Shown in pieces: positions 12,303 to 24,159 of a stretch of DNA of 64,000 bases. The translations under genes were made by a program, and so were the position numbers. Source of the stretch: Aquarana catesbeiana (taxonomy: Eukaryota > Chordata > Amphibia > Anura > Ranidae). The DNA lies in NCBI RefSeq assembly GCF_042186555.1, contig NC_133333.1:216878022-216942021 (forward strand), written 5' to 3'. The notes under the pieces were generated by a model that saw only the letters and a program-made list of their open reading frames with translations, did no database searches and was not told where the DNA came from. Position 1 is the stretch's first letter. Each line of letters starts with the position of its first letter.

Positions 12303-14910
12303 GAAGAAGAAAAGTGAAGGGTGGAGGAACCACAGTTCTGGAGGGGGAGGAGTCACTGTTCTGACTAATTGACTTGTATGCATGTCAATTTCAGCTTGTT
12401 CTATTCAGCTCTGTAAACATCAGTTTTTTAAAAAGCAAAAAGAATGACCCTTTAAAACAAGGAGTCAAGAGCTCTGCTGGCTGAATATTAAAATACAAAT
12501 GATCTACATGCATATATGCAATATTTCAGCTTTATATGCCATTAGATGAGTATATTTCACTAATAAAGTGACCCCTGGAGTATATAATTTTTTTTTTTTT
12601 TTTTTTTTTAGAAAATTACACAAGCAGAACAAAACATCATACACATCTTCATTAGAAAAGTAAAAGTGTCAATGTTTTTATGATTTAGAACAAAGATAAA
12701 CCTACATCTGAGTGAACAAGTAGGTTAACTGATAGGTGAATTAGGTATTTATACTGATATAAAGTTACTGATGGCTCAGATAATATGATACAACTGTAGT
12801 AATCACAAGATAAAATATTACTTGAGTTTTCCCACAGTGCCTGTGCTGCTCAAGACATGATGGAAACTTCTCTCTTGTTATGGTACCTGTTGCTACAAAC
12901 ATAAAAACAATATTACATACTTATGTAAATTACTTAAGTAACTTGCTGATCTTATCTTATTTAAAGTAACAATAAATTATCTGTATCCAGGCGAAAAGAG
13001 AAAATATATTGATGTAGATGTGTAAGTTTTGTTGTACATTCTCACTGGCTACAAGTGTGAAACATGGGTCAGATTAGCAGATTCTTGGCGGCCCATCCTC
13101 GCTACACATTGGAAACACAAGTGTAAACACGACACGATATAGTCATGAAGAATCAATTGGCATTTTAAGCCATTAACCAAAAGGTGAAAAGTTCATGCCA
13201 ACACAGGGGCAAGTTTATTTTGGGCCCAAAGATTAATTTACAGTAAGTGAAAGCTAAACATGCTGAATTAGTGTCATGTCGCACTTCAGAAAAGGCTTGC
13301 ATGTTTTGTCCGGCCATCCGTTCTCAGTATTGTACCCTGACAGGTTCACTTTGATGGACACAGGCATGTGGATTTCAGCTATTATTTATTGCTTATCACT
13401 TCACTTAGAGAAGTGTTTATTAGAAATAAACAAATAACAAAGAAATTGCCAGCCTCAGGGGAACTATTGGACCTAAAGGCTGATTTACTAAAGCAGTTGT
13501 GAATGTTAACTAAATAAACTGTGTGGCTATTCACTTTAACTGTCCAATCATGTGTAAAGCAAATTCTCTTCACCTTGAATATCCAATCATGTGCAGATGT
13601 GATAATTAAACAGGAATCTACTTTTCACATGATTGGATAATTGAAGTGAATATTCAAACAATTAATCGAGTAAAGATATTCAACTGTTTTTGTAAGGGCT
13701 CATTTACACTTGTGCATGACATGTGTTTTTCTGCACAAGATCAATGTAGGGCATTTATGAAACATGACACATGAAAGCATGTAAATGCAATGTAAATGTT
13801 GACTTTCAAACAAAAATTCTTAATTATAATTTTCTAAAGAAAATTTTATCAGAATTTGACTCATGGATGGCTGGCATAAGCCGCGGGGATTTTAAATCCC
13901 CGGACTGGTGAAGCAGCATCCCGATGCCTGACAGCGGGGGATCATGGGACACTGGTACAGCAGGACCGGGGGGATAGGGAGTGGGTCCAGTGTAACGTCA
14001 CCTTACAGATTTTCTGTAAAGGTGAACTTACACGTTAAGGAGACTTAGAGATTGGAAACACATTGCATGAGACTATTTTCACATCTGTGCATCCTACAGT
14101 TGTAAAAATCTTAAAAATGACTTGAGCCACATTTGTTATTTATCTCAGCAAGATCCAGCAAGATCCAGATCAGAGGAAAGAATAAAATATAAAAAAGAGA
14201 AAAAGTTATGGACAGCTCAAAAAAGTAAGTTAAACCAAACCTTCAAGCCCTACTTGTACATATCCCTGCAACCTTTTTAGACACCTTTGCTCTCTGTTTA
14301 TTCACAAACCCCCAGATTAAAGTTTCAACTTCTCTCCCTTCCCAAAGCTAGACATAGGCCTCCAAGAAGTAGCATGTACTATAAAGCGGCTCACCTATTG
14401 AGGGTAGTTGTTTGGCACTGCAATGAGAGCTCCAAGCAGTGCGTGTCCATGGGGATTGAGGATGCTTCCATCCCTCTCTGGACTTTACCTTGGCTGACCT
14501 CCTAGCTCCCAGTGGACATTCAGGCCCAGCCACTGATTGGCACCTCTCTACAAGTGGCAAGGTCTGTTTTTTTTACCACTGATCTCTCTCCGTTGTCTTC
14601 CCCCCTGACACCCATCATAGGTAACCTCGACTTTACCCCTGGATTCACAAACAGGTATCTTGAGAGACTTGGCCAAAAAGCAAGGTTCCGCCCTTTGGAC
14701 ATTTGGCCGCAAGATGGGTTCTCCTCCCAAACTGACATTGCCCAGTGCTCCGACCCGCCTCTGGATTCCTGGAGCACTATTCAACTTGAAATTATTTGCA
14801 GACTTTCCTGAGATCCTGCTACTCCCCACACAGGCTCACCCTATTTGAATCGATCTGCAGAAAAGGGGGAAACATCTAGACATAAGCTCTTGCACCTCTA
14901 TAGCTATATA
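12303..14910. other. Unassigned DNA with small repeats
   Basis: No gene. It includes a T-run (about 12,586-12,609), a diverged MITE at 13,472-13,692, and a hairpin near 13,988-14,032 (GTGTAACGTCACCTTACAG against CTGTAAAGGTGAACTTACAC). Frames of 60-99 codons on both strands at 14,287-14,848 look like chance. Confidence 0.4.
13472..13692. mobile_element. MITE related to the TTTACTAAAGG family, diverged
   Basis: It starts CTGATTTACTAAAGCA and has internal, roughly palindromic blocks CCAATCATGTG / CACATGATTGG. The same layout occurs in the clearer copies at 44,063 and 63,678. Ends are eroded. Confidence 0.5.
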
Positions 14911-16091
14911 CAGTGGGGAAAATAGTTATTTGATCCCTTGCATATTTTGTAAGTTTGCCGACTTACAAAGAAATGAAGGGTCTATAATTTTTATCATAGG
15001 TGTATTTTAAATGATAGAGACAGAATATTAACAAAAAATCCAGAAAAAAACACAACAAAAATGCTATAAATTAAGTTGCAGCTCAGTGAGTAAAATAAGT
15101 ATTTCATCCCCAAGCAAAACATGACTTAGTACTTGGTGAAGAAACCCTCGTTTGCAAGCACAGAGGTAAGATGTTTCTTATAGTTGATTACCAGGTTTGC
15201 ACACATCTCAGGAGGGACTTTGGTCCACTCTTATTTACAGATCTTCTCTAAATTCTTAAGGTTTCTTGGCTGTCACTCGGCAACTTGAAGTTTCAGCACC
15301 CTCCATACATTTTCTATAGGATTATTATTATACAGGATTTATACAGGATTAAGGTCTGGAGACTGACTAGGCCACTCCATGACCTTAATGTGCTTCTTCC
15401 TGTACCACTCATTTGTTGCCTTGGTGGTATGTTTTGGGTCATCGTCATGCTGGAAGATGCATCCACGACCCATCTTCAGTGTTCTGGAAAGAAGGTTCTC
15501 ATCCAAGATTTTACAATACATGGCCCTGTCCAATGGTCCCTCAAAGTCGGTCTGTACCTTTAGCAGAGAAACAGCCCCAAAGCATCATGTTTCCACCTCC
15601 ATGCTTGACTGTAGGGATAGTGTTCTTAGGGTCATAGCCAGTATTTTTCTTCCTCCAAACACGGCGAGTCGAGTTAATGCCAAAGAGCTCAGTTTTGGTC
15701 TCACCTGACCACAGCACTTTCTCCCAATCCTTCTCTGAATCATTTAGATGTTCATTGACATGACTGTACATGTACCTTTTTGAGGGGGGGGGGGGACTCG
15801 CCGTGTTTGGAGGAAGAAAAATGCTGACTTTGACCCTAAGAACACCATCCCTACAGTCAAGCATGGAGGTGGAAACATTACGCTCTGGGGCCGTTAACTT
15901 GCTAAAGCTACAGACCGACTTTGTCACATTGAGGGGCCAATGGATAGGGCCATGTATTGTAAAATCTTGGATGAGAACCTTCTTCCCTTAGCCAGAACAC
16001 TGAAGATGGGTCATGGATAGGACTTTCAGCATGACAATGACCCAAAACATACAATCAAGGCAACAAAGGAGTGGCCCCAGGAAGACGCACA
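14911..16091 (-). mobile_element. Tc1-like element, rearranged into a head-to-head duplication
   Basis: The left terminus CAGTGGGGAAAATAGTTATT is a recognisable Tc1-type tip. The minus strand from about 15,930 to 15,339 codes transposase fragments. About 15,799-16,080 is the reverse complement of 15,408-15,666 with scattered differences, so the same transposase segment lies in both orientations around a G-run at 15,785-15,794. The right part stops at a TTAA where the next element begins. Confidence 0.75.
15339..15927 (-). pseudogene. Tc1-like transposase fragments
   Basis: The minus strand at 15,533-15,339 encodes a stretch from DRAMYCKILDENL to the Tc1 signature WPSQSPDLNPV, including the catalytic-site neighbourhood FQHDDDPKHT. 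The minus frame from 15,927 carries DWEKVLWSGETKTELFG and KHGGGNMMLWGCFSAKGT, the preceding block of the DDE domain, but its start is the inverted copy read backwards. The N-terminal DNA-binding half is absent. Not functional. Confidence 0.8.
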
Positions 16092-17049
16092 TTAACCACT
16101 TCCCTACCCGCCTATATGGGATCTCCCATCCTGGGTGGATGTCATATGAAGGCCTCGGGTTCTCGGCCGCCTAGGGGGCGCGCACGCCGTTTGGTATCCG
16201 GTGCGTGTGCCCGGTGGCCGCGATGTCCGCCGGGCACCCGCGATTGCCCGTTAACCGGGCCGGACCGTGGATCTCTGTGTGTAAACACAAAGATCCACGT
16301 CCTGTCAGCTCAGAGGAGAGCAATCTGTGTTCCCAGAACGGAGGAACACTGATCGGTCTCCTCCCCTTGTGCGTCCCCTCCCCCTACAGTTAGAAGCATT
16401 CCCTAGGAAACACATTTAACCCCTCCCCACCCCCTAGTGGTTAACCCCTTCACTGCCTGTCACATTTACACAGTAATCAATGCAATTTTATAGCATTGAT
16501 CGCTGTATAAATGTGAATGGTCCCAAAAATGTGTCAAAAGTGTCCGATGTGTCCGCCATAATGTCGCAGTCATGAAAAAAAATTGCGATCACCGCTATTA
16601 CTAGTAAAAAAAAAATAAATAATTTTTTTAAAAAAATGCCATAAATCTATCCCGTATTTTATAGATGCTATAACTTTTGCGCAAACCAATCAATATACGC
16701 TTATTGCGATTTTTTTTTACCAAAAATATGTAGAAGAATACGTATGAGGAAAAAATTTGTTTTGTTTTTTTAAAAATTGGGATATTTATTATAGCATAAA
16801 GTAAAAAATATTGTGTTTTTTTCAAAATTGTCGCTCTTCTTTTGTTTATAGCGCAAAAAATAAAAACCGCAGAGGTGATCAAATACCACCAAAAGAAAGC
16901 TCTATTTGTGAGGGAAAAAAGGACATCAATTTTGTTTGGGTACAACGTTGCACGACCGCGCAATTGTCATTTAAAGTGCGACAGCGCTGAAAACTAAAAA
17001 TTGGTCTGGGAAGGAAGGGGGTGAAAATGCCCGGTATTGAACCGGTTAA
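16092..17049 (+). mobile_element. TTAA-flanked non-autonomous element, family B, copy 1
   Basis: Both ends lie at TTAA. The left tip is TTAACCACTTCCCTACCCG; the right tip reads TGCCCGGTATTGAACCGGTTAA. Copies in this window: 41,848-42,608 (same orientation, left end missing) and 61,165-62,211 (opposite orientation). Shared internal words include GATCGCTGTATAAATGT and CAAACCAATCAATATACGC. TTAA targets are characteristic of the piggyBac superfamily; that link is inference. It landed in the Tc1 copy on its left. Confidence 0.75.
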
Positions 17050-17113
17050 GATTCCTAAGGTTCCTAAGATAAAATCTTAGGAACAAAGAACACGGAGGAA
17101 AAATGGGTATGCT

Positions 17114-17561
17114 TTAAAGCACAGTTCCACACAATAATGGAACTTCCACTTTTCGGAACCCTACCCCCCCTCCGTGTCACATGTGGCACCTTTCAGGGGG
17201 AGTGGATACTTGTGTAATACAGGTATCTTGCTCCCACTTCCGGGCACAGATACCCACGCCACCTGCAGGTATCTATGCCCCTTCCTGCCCCCCCCACTGT
17301 CTTCTGGGAGACACACAGGTCCCAGGAGACAGCAAGGACCAGTGGGAACACGCAGCGCGAGTCGCGCATGCGCAGTAGGGAACCAAGAAGTGAAGCCGAA
17401 GATGGTGGCGGCAGCACCCAAGAGCCGAGGGACAGATCGGCTTCGGGTGCCGACATCGCTGGCACCCTGGACAGGTAAGTGTCCATATTTTAAAAGTCAG
17501 CAGCTGCAGTATTTGTAGCTGCTGACTCTAAAAAAAGAAAAATCGCAGAACTCCGCTTTAA
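17114..17561. mobile_element. TTAA-flanked MITE, family C, copy 1
   Basis: It begins TTAAAGCACAGTTCC and ends GAACTCCGCTTTAA, imperfect inverted ends. Inner GGAACTTCCACTTTTCGG and a C-run followed by CCGTGTCACATGTGGCACC match, in opposite orientation, the copy at 22,238-22,479. The overlapping frames of up to 114 codons on both strands are shadows of this GC-rich repeat. Confidence 0.6.
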
Positions 17562-19539
17562 GAGCATATTAAATAAGGGCATTAGCCAGTGCATCCCAAT
17601 GGGGAATAAATTCAAAATAGTTAATAAAAGTCCTGGGTGGCATAACTCCAACGTAAAAATGCATATAAAAGCAAAGGAGAAGGCCTTCAAAAAATACAAG
17701 GCTGAGGGATCATCATCAGCATTCCAACTTTACAAAGAATGCAACAAGAAATGTAAGGGTGCAATCAGGGCGGGTAAGATAGAACATGAAAAGCACATAG
17801 CAGAGGAGAGTAGGAAAGTAAAAAAAAAATCCCAAGAAATAGTAAGAAAGGTAGGTCAGATCATATTGGTCCCATAAAAAAAGGTGAAAGGAATCTGGTT
17901 ACTATGGATGGAGAGATAGTGAAGGTATTAAATTTCTTCTTCTCCTCAGTCTTCACGAGGGAATCGGGGGGGGCTTCAGTAACCAAAACTGCAATGTTTA
18001 TCCTCATGACATGTTACAGGAAGCACCCTCATGGCTAACACAGGAAAGAATTATAAATAGACTTGAAAAACTGAACAATAATAGGTCACGGGGACCAGAT
18101 GGCTTGCGCTCGAGGGTCCCTAAGGAACTCAGTCAAGTAATTGCCAGACCATTGTTCCTAATTTTTACGAACAGTCTACTGACTGGAATGGTACCAGCTG
18201 ATTGGAGAAAAGCCAATGTGGCACCAATATTTTAAAAAGGGCCAAGATACATCCCTGGGAAGGTATACAGACCAGTTAACCTAACATCAACTGTATGCAA
18301 GCTCTTGGAGGGGATGATAATGAACTATATACAAGATTTTAGTAATGACAACGGTATCATTAGCAGTAATCAGCATGGATTTCTGAAGAATTGTTCTTGC
18401 CAAAGCAATCTATTAACCTTCTATGAGGAGGTGAGCTGCCATCTAGATAAAGGAAGGCCCGTAGACGTGGTGTATCTGGATTTTGCAAAAGCATTTGATA
18501 CAGTTCCCATAAAAGTTTACTGTACAAAGTAAGGTCCATTGGCATGGACCATAGGATGACTACTATATGGATTGAAAACTGGCTACAGGGGCGAGTTTAG
18601 AGGATAGTGATAAATGCAGAGTACTTGGAATGGTCCGGGATGGAAAGTGGGGTCCCCCAGGGTTCTGTCCTGGGACCAATCCTATTTAATTTATTCATAA
18701 ACGACCTGGAGGATGGGATAAACAGCTCAATCTCTGTATTTGCAGACGATACTAAGCTAAGCAGGGCAATAACTTATCCGCAAGAGATGGGAAACTTGCA
18801 AGAAGATCTAAGCAAATGAATGAGGTGGGAAACTACATGGCAAATTAGGTTAAGTGTAGAAAAACGTAAAATAATGCATTTGGGTGTCAAAAATATGAAT
18901 GCAATGTACTCACTAGGGGGAGAGCCTCTGGGGGAATCTAGGATGGAAAAGGACCTGGGGGTCCTAGTAGATGATAGGCTCAGCAATGGCATGCAATGCC
19001 AAGTAGCTGCAAGCAAATCAAACAGAATATTGGCATGCATTAAAAAGGGGATTAACTCCAGAGATAAAACGATAATTCTCCCACTCTACAAGACTATGGT
19101 CGGTCCGGTCGCAACTAGAGTATGCCGTCCAGTTTGTCCAGAGAAGGGCAACAAAACTGATAAAGGAACTGGAGGACCTTAGTTATGAGGAAAGGTTGCG
19201 AGCATTGAACTTGTTCTCTCTGGAGAGGAGACGCTTGAGAGGGGATACGATTTAAATTTACAAATACCGTACTGGTGACCCCACAATAGGGATAAAGCTT
19301 TTCCGCGAAAGGGAATTTAATAAGACACGTGGCAATTTGCTAAAATGGGAAGCGGTTAAACCTTAAACTGCGTAAAGGGTTCTTTACTGTAAGAGCGGTT
19401 AGGATGTGGTATTCTCTCCCACAGGCATTGCTTTCAGCGGGGAGCATCGACAATTTAAAAAAACTATTAGATAGGCACCAAAACGACCCCAACATACAGG
19501 GATAAACACTGACGTAATACTGACATAAAATCACACATA
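17562..19539 (+). mobile_element. CR1-type LINE, 5' truncated and decayed
   Basis: It carries the 3' two-thirds of a CR1-like ORF2 followed by a short 3' region ending near ACATAAAATCACACATA. The RT motifs listed under the pseudogene and the conserved tail (YEERLRALNLFSLERRR in pieces at 19,180-19,250) identify the clade. It ends against a small TA-flanked MITE. Confidence 0.85.
17599..19450 (+). pseudogene. CR1-like reverse transcriptase, broken
   Basis: CR1 ORF2 primes reverse transcription at a nicked target. Visible in order: SRGPDGLRSRVPKEL (18,085-18,130), GMVPADWRKANVAPIF (18,187-18,232), NQHGFLKNCSCQSNLL, VDVVYLDFAKAFDTVP (motif A, about 18,463-18,510), SGVPQGSVLGPILFNLFINDL (motif B, about 18,645-18,710) and the catalytic VFADDTKL (about 18,737-18,760). 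After a stop comes MEKDLGVLVDDRLS, then ILPLYKTMVGP. Stops at about 18,233, 18,530 and 18,817 break the frame. The endonuclease half is missing. Confidence 0.85.
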
Positions 19540-19541
19540 TA

Positions 19542-19678
19542 CCCTGTTTCCCCGAAAATAAGACCTAGCGTGATTGTCGGCAATGGCTGCAATATAAGCC
19601 TACCCCCTCAAATAAACCCTAGTTAAAGTCCTTGTAGGTCTTCTTTTCAGGGCAGGTCTTATTTTCGGGGAAACAGGG
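19542..19678. mobile_element. 137-bp MITE with TA target duplication
   Basis: Ends are CCCTGTTTCCCCGAAAATAA and its reverse complement, with TA on both sides (19,540-19,541 and 19,679-19,680). This short TIR type is widespread in vertebrates. It sits at the LINE's 3' end. Confidence 0.85.
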
Positions 19679-19904
19679 TAGGAGGAATATAGGAATGTAG
19701 GAAGGAATGTGCAGAGCTGTGCTGTGACAAGAAAAGCTCTCTGATAATCTATTTATAGCACCCACTCCAACACAAATTTCAGGCTGGTTTTATCTTGGTT
19801 GTCAGAGAACTTGTCAGAAGTTATCATGCTGATAACAGAGGAACGGGGCAGCAGAAAGACACAGGACTTAGGGGAGAGATAAGAAAACACTACAGCTATA
19901 TGTG

Positions 19905-20681
19905 CTTAGGTCAAATTTAATGAATCAGGTTTATTTACAGGAGAGGCTTCCTTCTGTGAGGAGTCATGCAGACCAATTTGATGCAGTGTGAGGCCTATGG
20001 TCTGAGCACTGACAGGCTGACCCCCCACCCCTTCAACCTCTGCAGCAATGCTGGCAGCACTCATACGTCTATTTTCCAAAGACAACCTCTGGATATGACG
20101 CTGAGCATGTGCACTCAACTTCTTTGGTCGACCATGGCGAGGCCTGTTCTGAGTGGAACCTGTCTTGTTAAACTGCTGTATGGTGTTGGCCACCATGCTG
20201 CAGCTCAGTTTTAGGGTCTTGGCAATCTTCTTATAGCCTAGGCCATCTTTATATAGAGCAACAATTCTTTTTTTTAGATCCTCAGGGAGCTCTTTGCCAT
20301 GAAGTGCATGTTGAACTTCCAGTGACCAGTATGAGAAAGTGAGAGCGATAACACCAAATTTAACATTCCTGCTCCCCATTCACACCTGAGACCTTGTAAC
20401 ACTAATGAGTCACATGACACCGGGGAGGTAAAATGGCTAATTGGGCCCAATTTGGATATTTTCACTTAGGGGTGTACTTACTTTTGTTGCCAGCGGTTTA
20501 GACATTAATGGCTGTGTGTTGAGTTATTTTGAGGGAACAACAAATTTACACTGTTATACAAGCTGTACACTCACTACTTTACATTGTAGCAAAGTGTCAT
20601 TTCTTCAGTGTTGTCACATGAAAAGATATAATAAAATATTTACAAAAATGTGATGGGTGTACTCACTTTTGTGAGATACTG
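19905..20681 (-). mobile_element. Tc1-like element, one half only
   Basis: The right end has an IR/DR-like terminal repeat: GGGTGTACTCACTTTTGTGA at the tip (followed by GATACTG and TA) and a related GGGTGTACTTACTTTTGTTG about 190 bp inside. The minus strand then encodes the transposase N-terminus. The C-terminal half and the other terminal repeat are absent, so the copy is truncated near 19,905. Confidence 0.85.
19906..20379 (-). pseudogene. Tc1-like transposase N-terminal fragment
   Basis: The frame encodes the DNA-binding part: helix-turn-helix GYKKIAKTLKLSCSMV, the basic GRPR-like hook RPRHGRPKKL and the second helix-turn-helix region (RRMSAASIAAEV). It ends after about 157 codons, before any catalytic residue. 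Tc1 transposases are usually ~340 residues. A peptide like this could at most bind element ends. Confidence 0.8.
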
Positions 20682-20759
20682 TATGTTTTCTTACAAAATA
20701 GTCTACATCTTAAAAATTCTGCCAGGTCTATGCAAATTTATGCGCAAAACTGTCTAAAA

Positions 20760-21143
20760 CAGGGGTTTCCAACCTGCAGCCCAGGGGCCACATGCAGCCC
20801 AACACAAAATAGTAAACTCAACTAAAAATGTTGATATTTTTGAGGATTTTCTGTAAAAATGCTGATACACTTAGAGAACACATGCAGCCAAAGAAAAATT
20901 TGACAGCGTCTCATTACTGGACTTTTAGTTTTATCTCCCTCCTCCCCAAAAAAAATCCCACTCTTCAATCACGCCTTATTCTTGTCATCGGTTTTCGGCA
21001 GCACCTATATTTGTGAGCACACGAAGCAAAATTGGAACTAAAATATCTAATGAGTACCTTAAGAATTCATTGAGAATTGCTACTACATCCATCGAACCAG
21101 ATATTGATGTGTTCATTTATCATGAACAGTGTCAAATATCGCA
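20760..21143 (+). mobile_element. hAT-like fragment
   Basis: It starts CAGGGGTTTCCAACCTGCAG, the typical tip of a vertebrate hAT element. Around 21,061-21,140 the plus strand reads NSLRIATTSIEPDIDV, resembling the C-terminal tail of hAT transposases. Most of the element is deleted. Confidence 0.55.
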
Positions 21144-21464
21144 CTAGTTTTATGTTGCCTTCTTTTACTTTTACAGCTCTTACTGTAAAGAAGCCTTTCT
21201 ATATTTGGCAATAAAATCTCTTTTCCTCTAGACGTAAAGAGTGCCCCTTGTCCTCTGTGATGACCTTAAAGTGAATAACTCAACACAATGTTCACTATTT
21301 GGACCCCTTATGTATCCCCTTAATCTCCCCTTCTCAAGAAAGAATAAATTCAGTTCCTCTAATCTTTCCCCATGCCTCTTATCAGATCCACTTTGTTTGG
21401 ATCTGCACTTTCTCCTTTTTGAGAATCGGTGTCCAAAACTGAAATGCCTACCTGTCTAAACAAA

Positions 21465-22237
21465 AAATAACAAAATATAGTGTAGCGCTATGTGTATATG
21501 TAAACAGTGAATACGTATTTCCTATTGCAGGAAAAAACAATAATAAAATATTAGGTGATACGAATTGACATTAGGAAATAACTAAAGTGAATAAATGATG
21601 TGAATCAATGATATAAAGTTAAACAATAAATCCAAAAAAACATATATGTGGCAGAACAAATATAGTCCATAAAAAATTATATTGGTGATGAACAGTGGAA
21701 TGAAAAACCACCACCAAAAAATTCATAAGAGTAAAGTGCTTAAATAATAAAAAGTCCCAAGTTTTCCTCATAAATAGAATAATTCACTTCTGTCAGATAA
21801 ATAAGTGAAAAATCACAGATGGGTGGAAGATCTAAATAAGTGGCAGGACCATCACCAGAGCGTCAGAAAGAGGCTTACCAGAATTAGATGACTTGAAAAG
21901 ACATACGTCTTACAAGTCTAAGAAAGCTTCGTGACCACCAGGTCTGGCGAGATGAATCGTCAAATTATCCTCAGCTTCCAAAAAAGGGGGGGGGGGTCCC
22001 ACCACAGCTTTAAACGTCCCCAAGGTGATCCAACAGGCCCAATGGATGTTTCAAATATCATGCGAAAAAAAACTCACATGGCATGATAACGTTTAAAAAC
22101 ACCAATTTAATAAAAAGTAAAAGAGAACACTCACATGGTAGGAGATCAAAAACAGCTCATATAAAGTCAATCGCGGTAATCATAAGGGGTCCACCCGACA
22201 TGTTTCGGCTCCAAAGCCTTCATCTGGGGTGTCACTA
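21465..22237 (-). mobile_element. Penelope terminal repeat (PLE-B), solo
   Basis: It aligns over its length with the 3' region of PLE-A (6,895-7,690), sharing GGGGTCCACC, ACATGTTTC and CATCTGGGGT words and the same order of segments. No coding part. Its minus-strand 5' edge coincides with a hammerhead-like motif. Probably a heavily 5'-truncated insertion. Confidence 0.65.
22190..22236 (-). ncRNA. Hammerhead ribozyme-like motif in PLE-B
   Basis: Minus strand: stem I strand CACCC, core CAGATGA, stem II AGGCT-TTGG-AGCC, GAAAC, the self-complementary ACATGT, cleavage triplet GTC, then GGGTG, which pairs with CACCC (5 bp). The layout fits the minimal type I hammerheads known from Penelope elements. 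One core base differs from CTGATGA, so activity is uncertain. Confidence 0.6.
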
Positions 22238-22479
22238 CGTTGCGCATCGTAACTGGTCCCCGCTATCTCCTGGGAGCTGTGTGTTTCCCAGGAGGCAGCG
22301 CGGAGGGACAGGAAGAGGCATAGACTCCCATGGGAGTCTATGCCAGAAGTGGGTGCAAATACCTGTCTTAGACAGGTATCTGCACCCCCCTCCCCCCTGA
22401 AAGGTGCCAAATGTGACACCGGAGGGGGGGAGGGTTCCGAAAAGCGGAAGTTCCGTTTTTGTGTGGAACTCCGCTTTAA
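22238..22479. mobile_element. TTAA-type MITE, family C, copy 2 (partial)
   Basis: It ends GGAACTCCGCTTTAA. CCGAAAAGCGGAAGTTCC and AAAGGTGCCAAATGTGACACC match 17,114-17,200 in inverse orientation. It contains two perfect short palindromes near 22,322-22,345 and 22,365-22,385. The left end is lost at the junction with PLE-B. Confidence 0.55.
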
Positions 22480-23143
22480 GCCTGTTGAAGACTTTCTGGA
22501 TTTAGCAAAGTTACAAAGTATCTTAAACAGCAGGAGTAGTTCACAGATTAATCTGATTTGCTGGTGATAGGTGAAATTTAATTTAGCCAAAATATAACAA
22601 ATTCTAAATGACTTTTGTCACCAATATGCATGCTGTACTGAGGCAACAATTTAGAAATTTAACATTAATTGTGTATGCTGCATTTTCTATATTTGCTTTG
22701 GCAGTTGTGGAACAGGTAAAATGTGTTTTAGCTTTATAAGCAGTCAGCTGTAACATTGTTCCTATTTTAAAGGACTGACCTCTGTAAGACCTGTGAGTGT
22801 GGTTGAGCATTAGTGCTAAGGCACTATGTAGCAGCCTCCACTGTTCACTGACTTGTTTATTTAAATATGACATGTTATGATTCCTATGCTGTAAATGTCA
22901 TCTAAAAGCATTGAGAAAGCAACTGTGATTTCAGGTGCTCTTCCTCCAGGAAATGGTCAACCTTAGTATGGCTTCTCCAGATTACAGCATATAGGATCCC
23001 ATGCCTCCATTATAGTTGCATTCTCTTCATTCCCTTGCTGATGGCTAAATAAAAGCGCTAAATAGTTACAAGTGAGCCAATCAGTGCCTCTGCCTCACAC
23101 AGATCACACACTGAATGTCAACTGTTAGCAGGGCCGTGCTGCT
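22480..23143. other. Unassigned spacer
   Basis: AT-rich sequence without a coding frame above 90 codons or a recognisable repeat. Confidence 0.4.
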
Positions 23144-23307
23144 AGGGTTGCCACCTCATCCCTTTAAACCCAAACAAATATTAATTACACCGGTTCTGTG
23201 GCTGATTAAGGTGATAATTAAACTCATTTGGTGCTTTGCACTGAATTCGCTTCAGAACCTGTGTAATTCATATGTCTTGGGGTTTAAAGGGATGAGGTGG
23301 CAACCCT
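23144..23307. mobile_element. 164-bp MITE with perfect 28-bp inverted repeats
   Basis: The ends (AGGGTTGCCACCTCATCC... and its exact complement) are perfect inverted repeats of 28 bp. A further partial terminus, GAGGTGGCAACCCT, lies at 23,419-23,432. No clear target duplication; superfamily not assigned. Confidence 0.75.
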
Positions 23308-24159
23308 GGGAAAACAGGTGAATGGGCGCTTCAACTGTTTTACAGTTTTGTACATGTATTTAATAAAGAAATAACATTTTGGACATCATCCTGAGTGCTG
23401 ACTATCCCTTTCCTTAATGAGGTGGCAACCCTACTTGCTGCCCATGAAGCCAATTAAGGTGGCCGCCTCGGAAAACACTTATAAAGGTACAGTGGGGGTC
23501 TTTATCCTTAGTGCCTCAGTGCCTTGCCACCAGAGTCCTACCAACCAAGAATACTGTGTAGCCAGGGTGCAGCTCTATCACCAGAGTCCTAGGGACCAAT
23601 AAGTCTGGGCAGCCATCCCCAGCATCCTAGCAACAAATGAAGGTTGGTATTGGGAACAGTAAAAATCACTGCCTCAAGTGGCATCTACCCCTGACACAGC
23701 CCTGGCTGATTAAAGTAGAACTTTTCATTTAGCATAGAGTAAGGGAGAGTTCAGTGGCGGAAAACTACCGCTGTAGCGACACCCGCAGCCGAGTGGGGCC
23801 TGGTGAGGACAGGCGGCTCCGCAGGGGAGAAAGGGCGGCTTTGCGGGCCTGCGGGTGAGAGCGGGCGGCTTTGCGAGCCCGTGGGTGAGAGCGGGCGGCT
23901 TCACGGGTCCGCAGTGAGAGCGCAGGCGGCTCCGAGGGCTGTCAGGCGGTGAGACAGCTGGGCGGCTTGTGTGTAAGTGGGCTGGCCAATCAGGGAGCTG
24001 GCAGGCAGGGGTGCATAGAGATGACATCTCTCACCGCCCGGCGCCCTCCCTGCATCCCTGCAGTGCAGTTCCCCCCTCACTGTGCAGGCAGCCTCGGGAA
24101 GCAGAGAGATGACATTATCTCTCTGCTGCCTGACTCTGGGACACAGCAGGAAAGTGACA
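23308..24159. other. Unassigned, GC-rich toward the right
   Basis: 23,750-24,060 is GC-rich with short imperfect repeats of GCGGGCGGCTTTGCGGG. No coding support. Confidence 0.4.
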
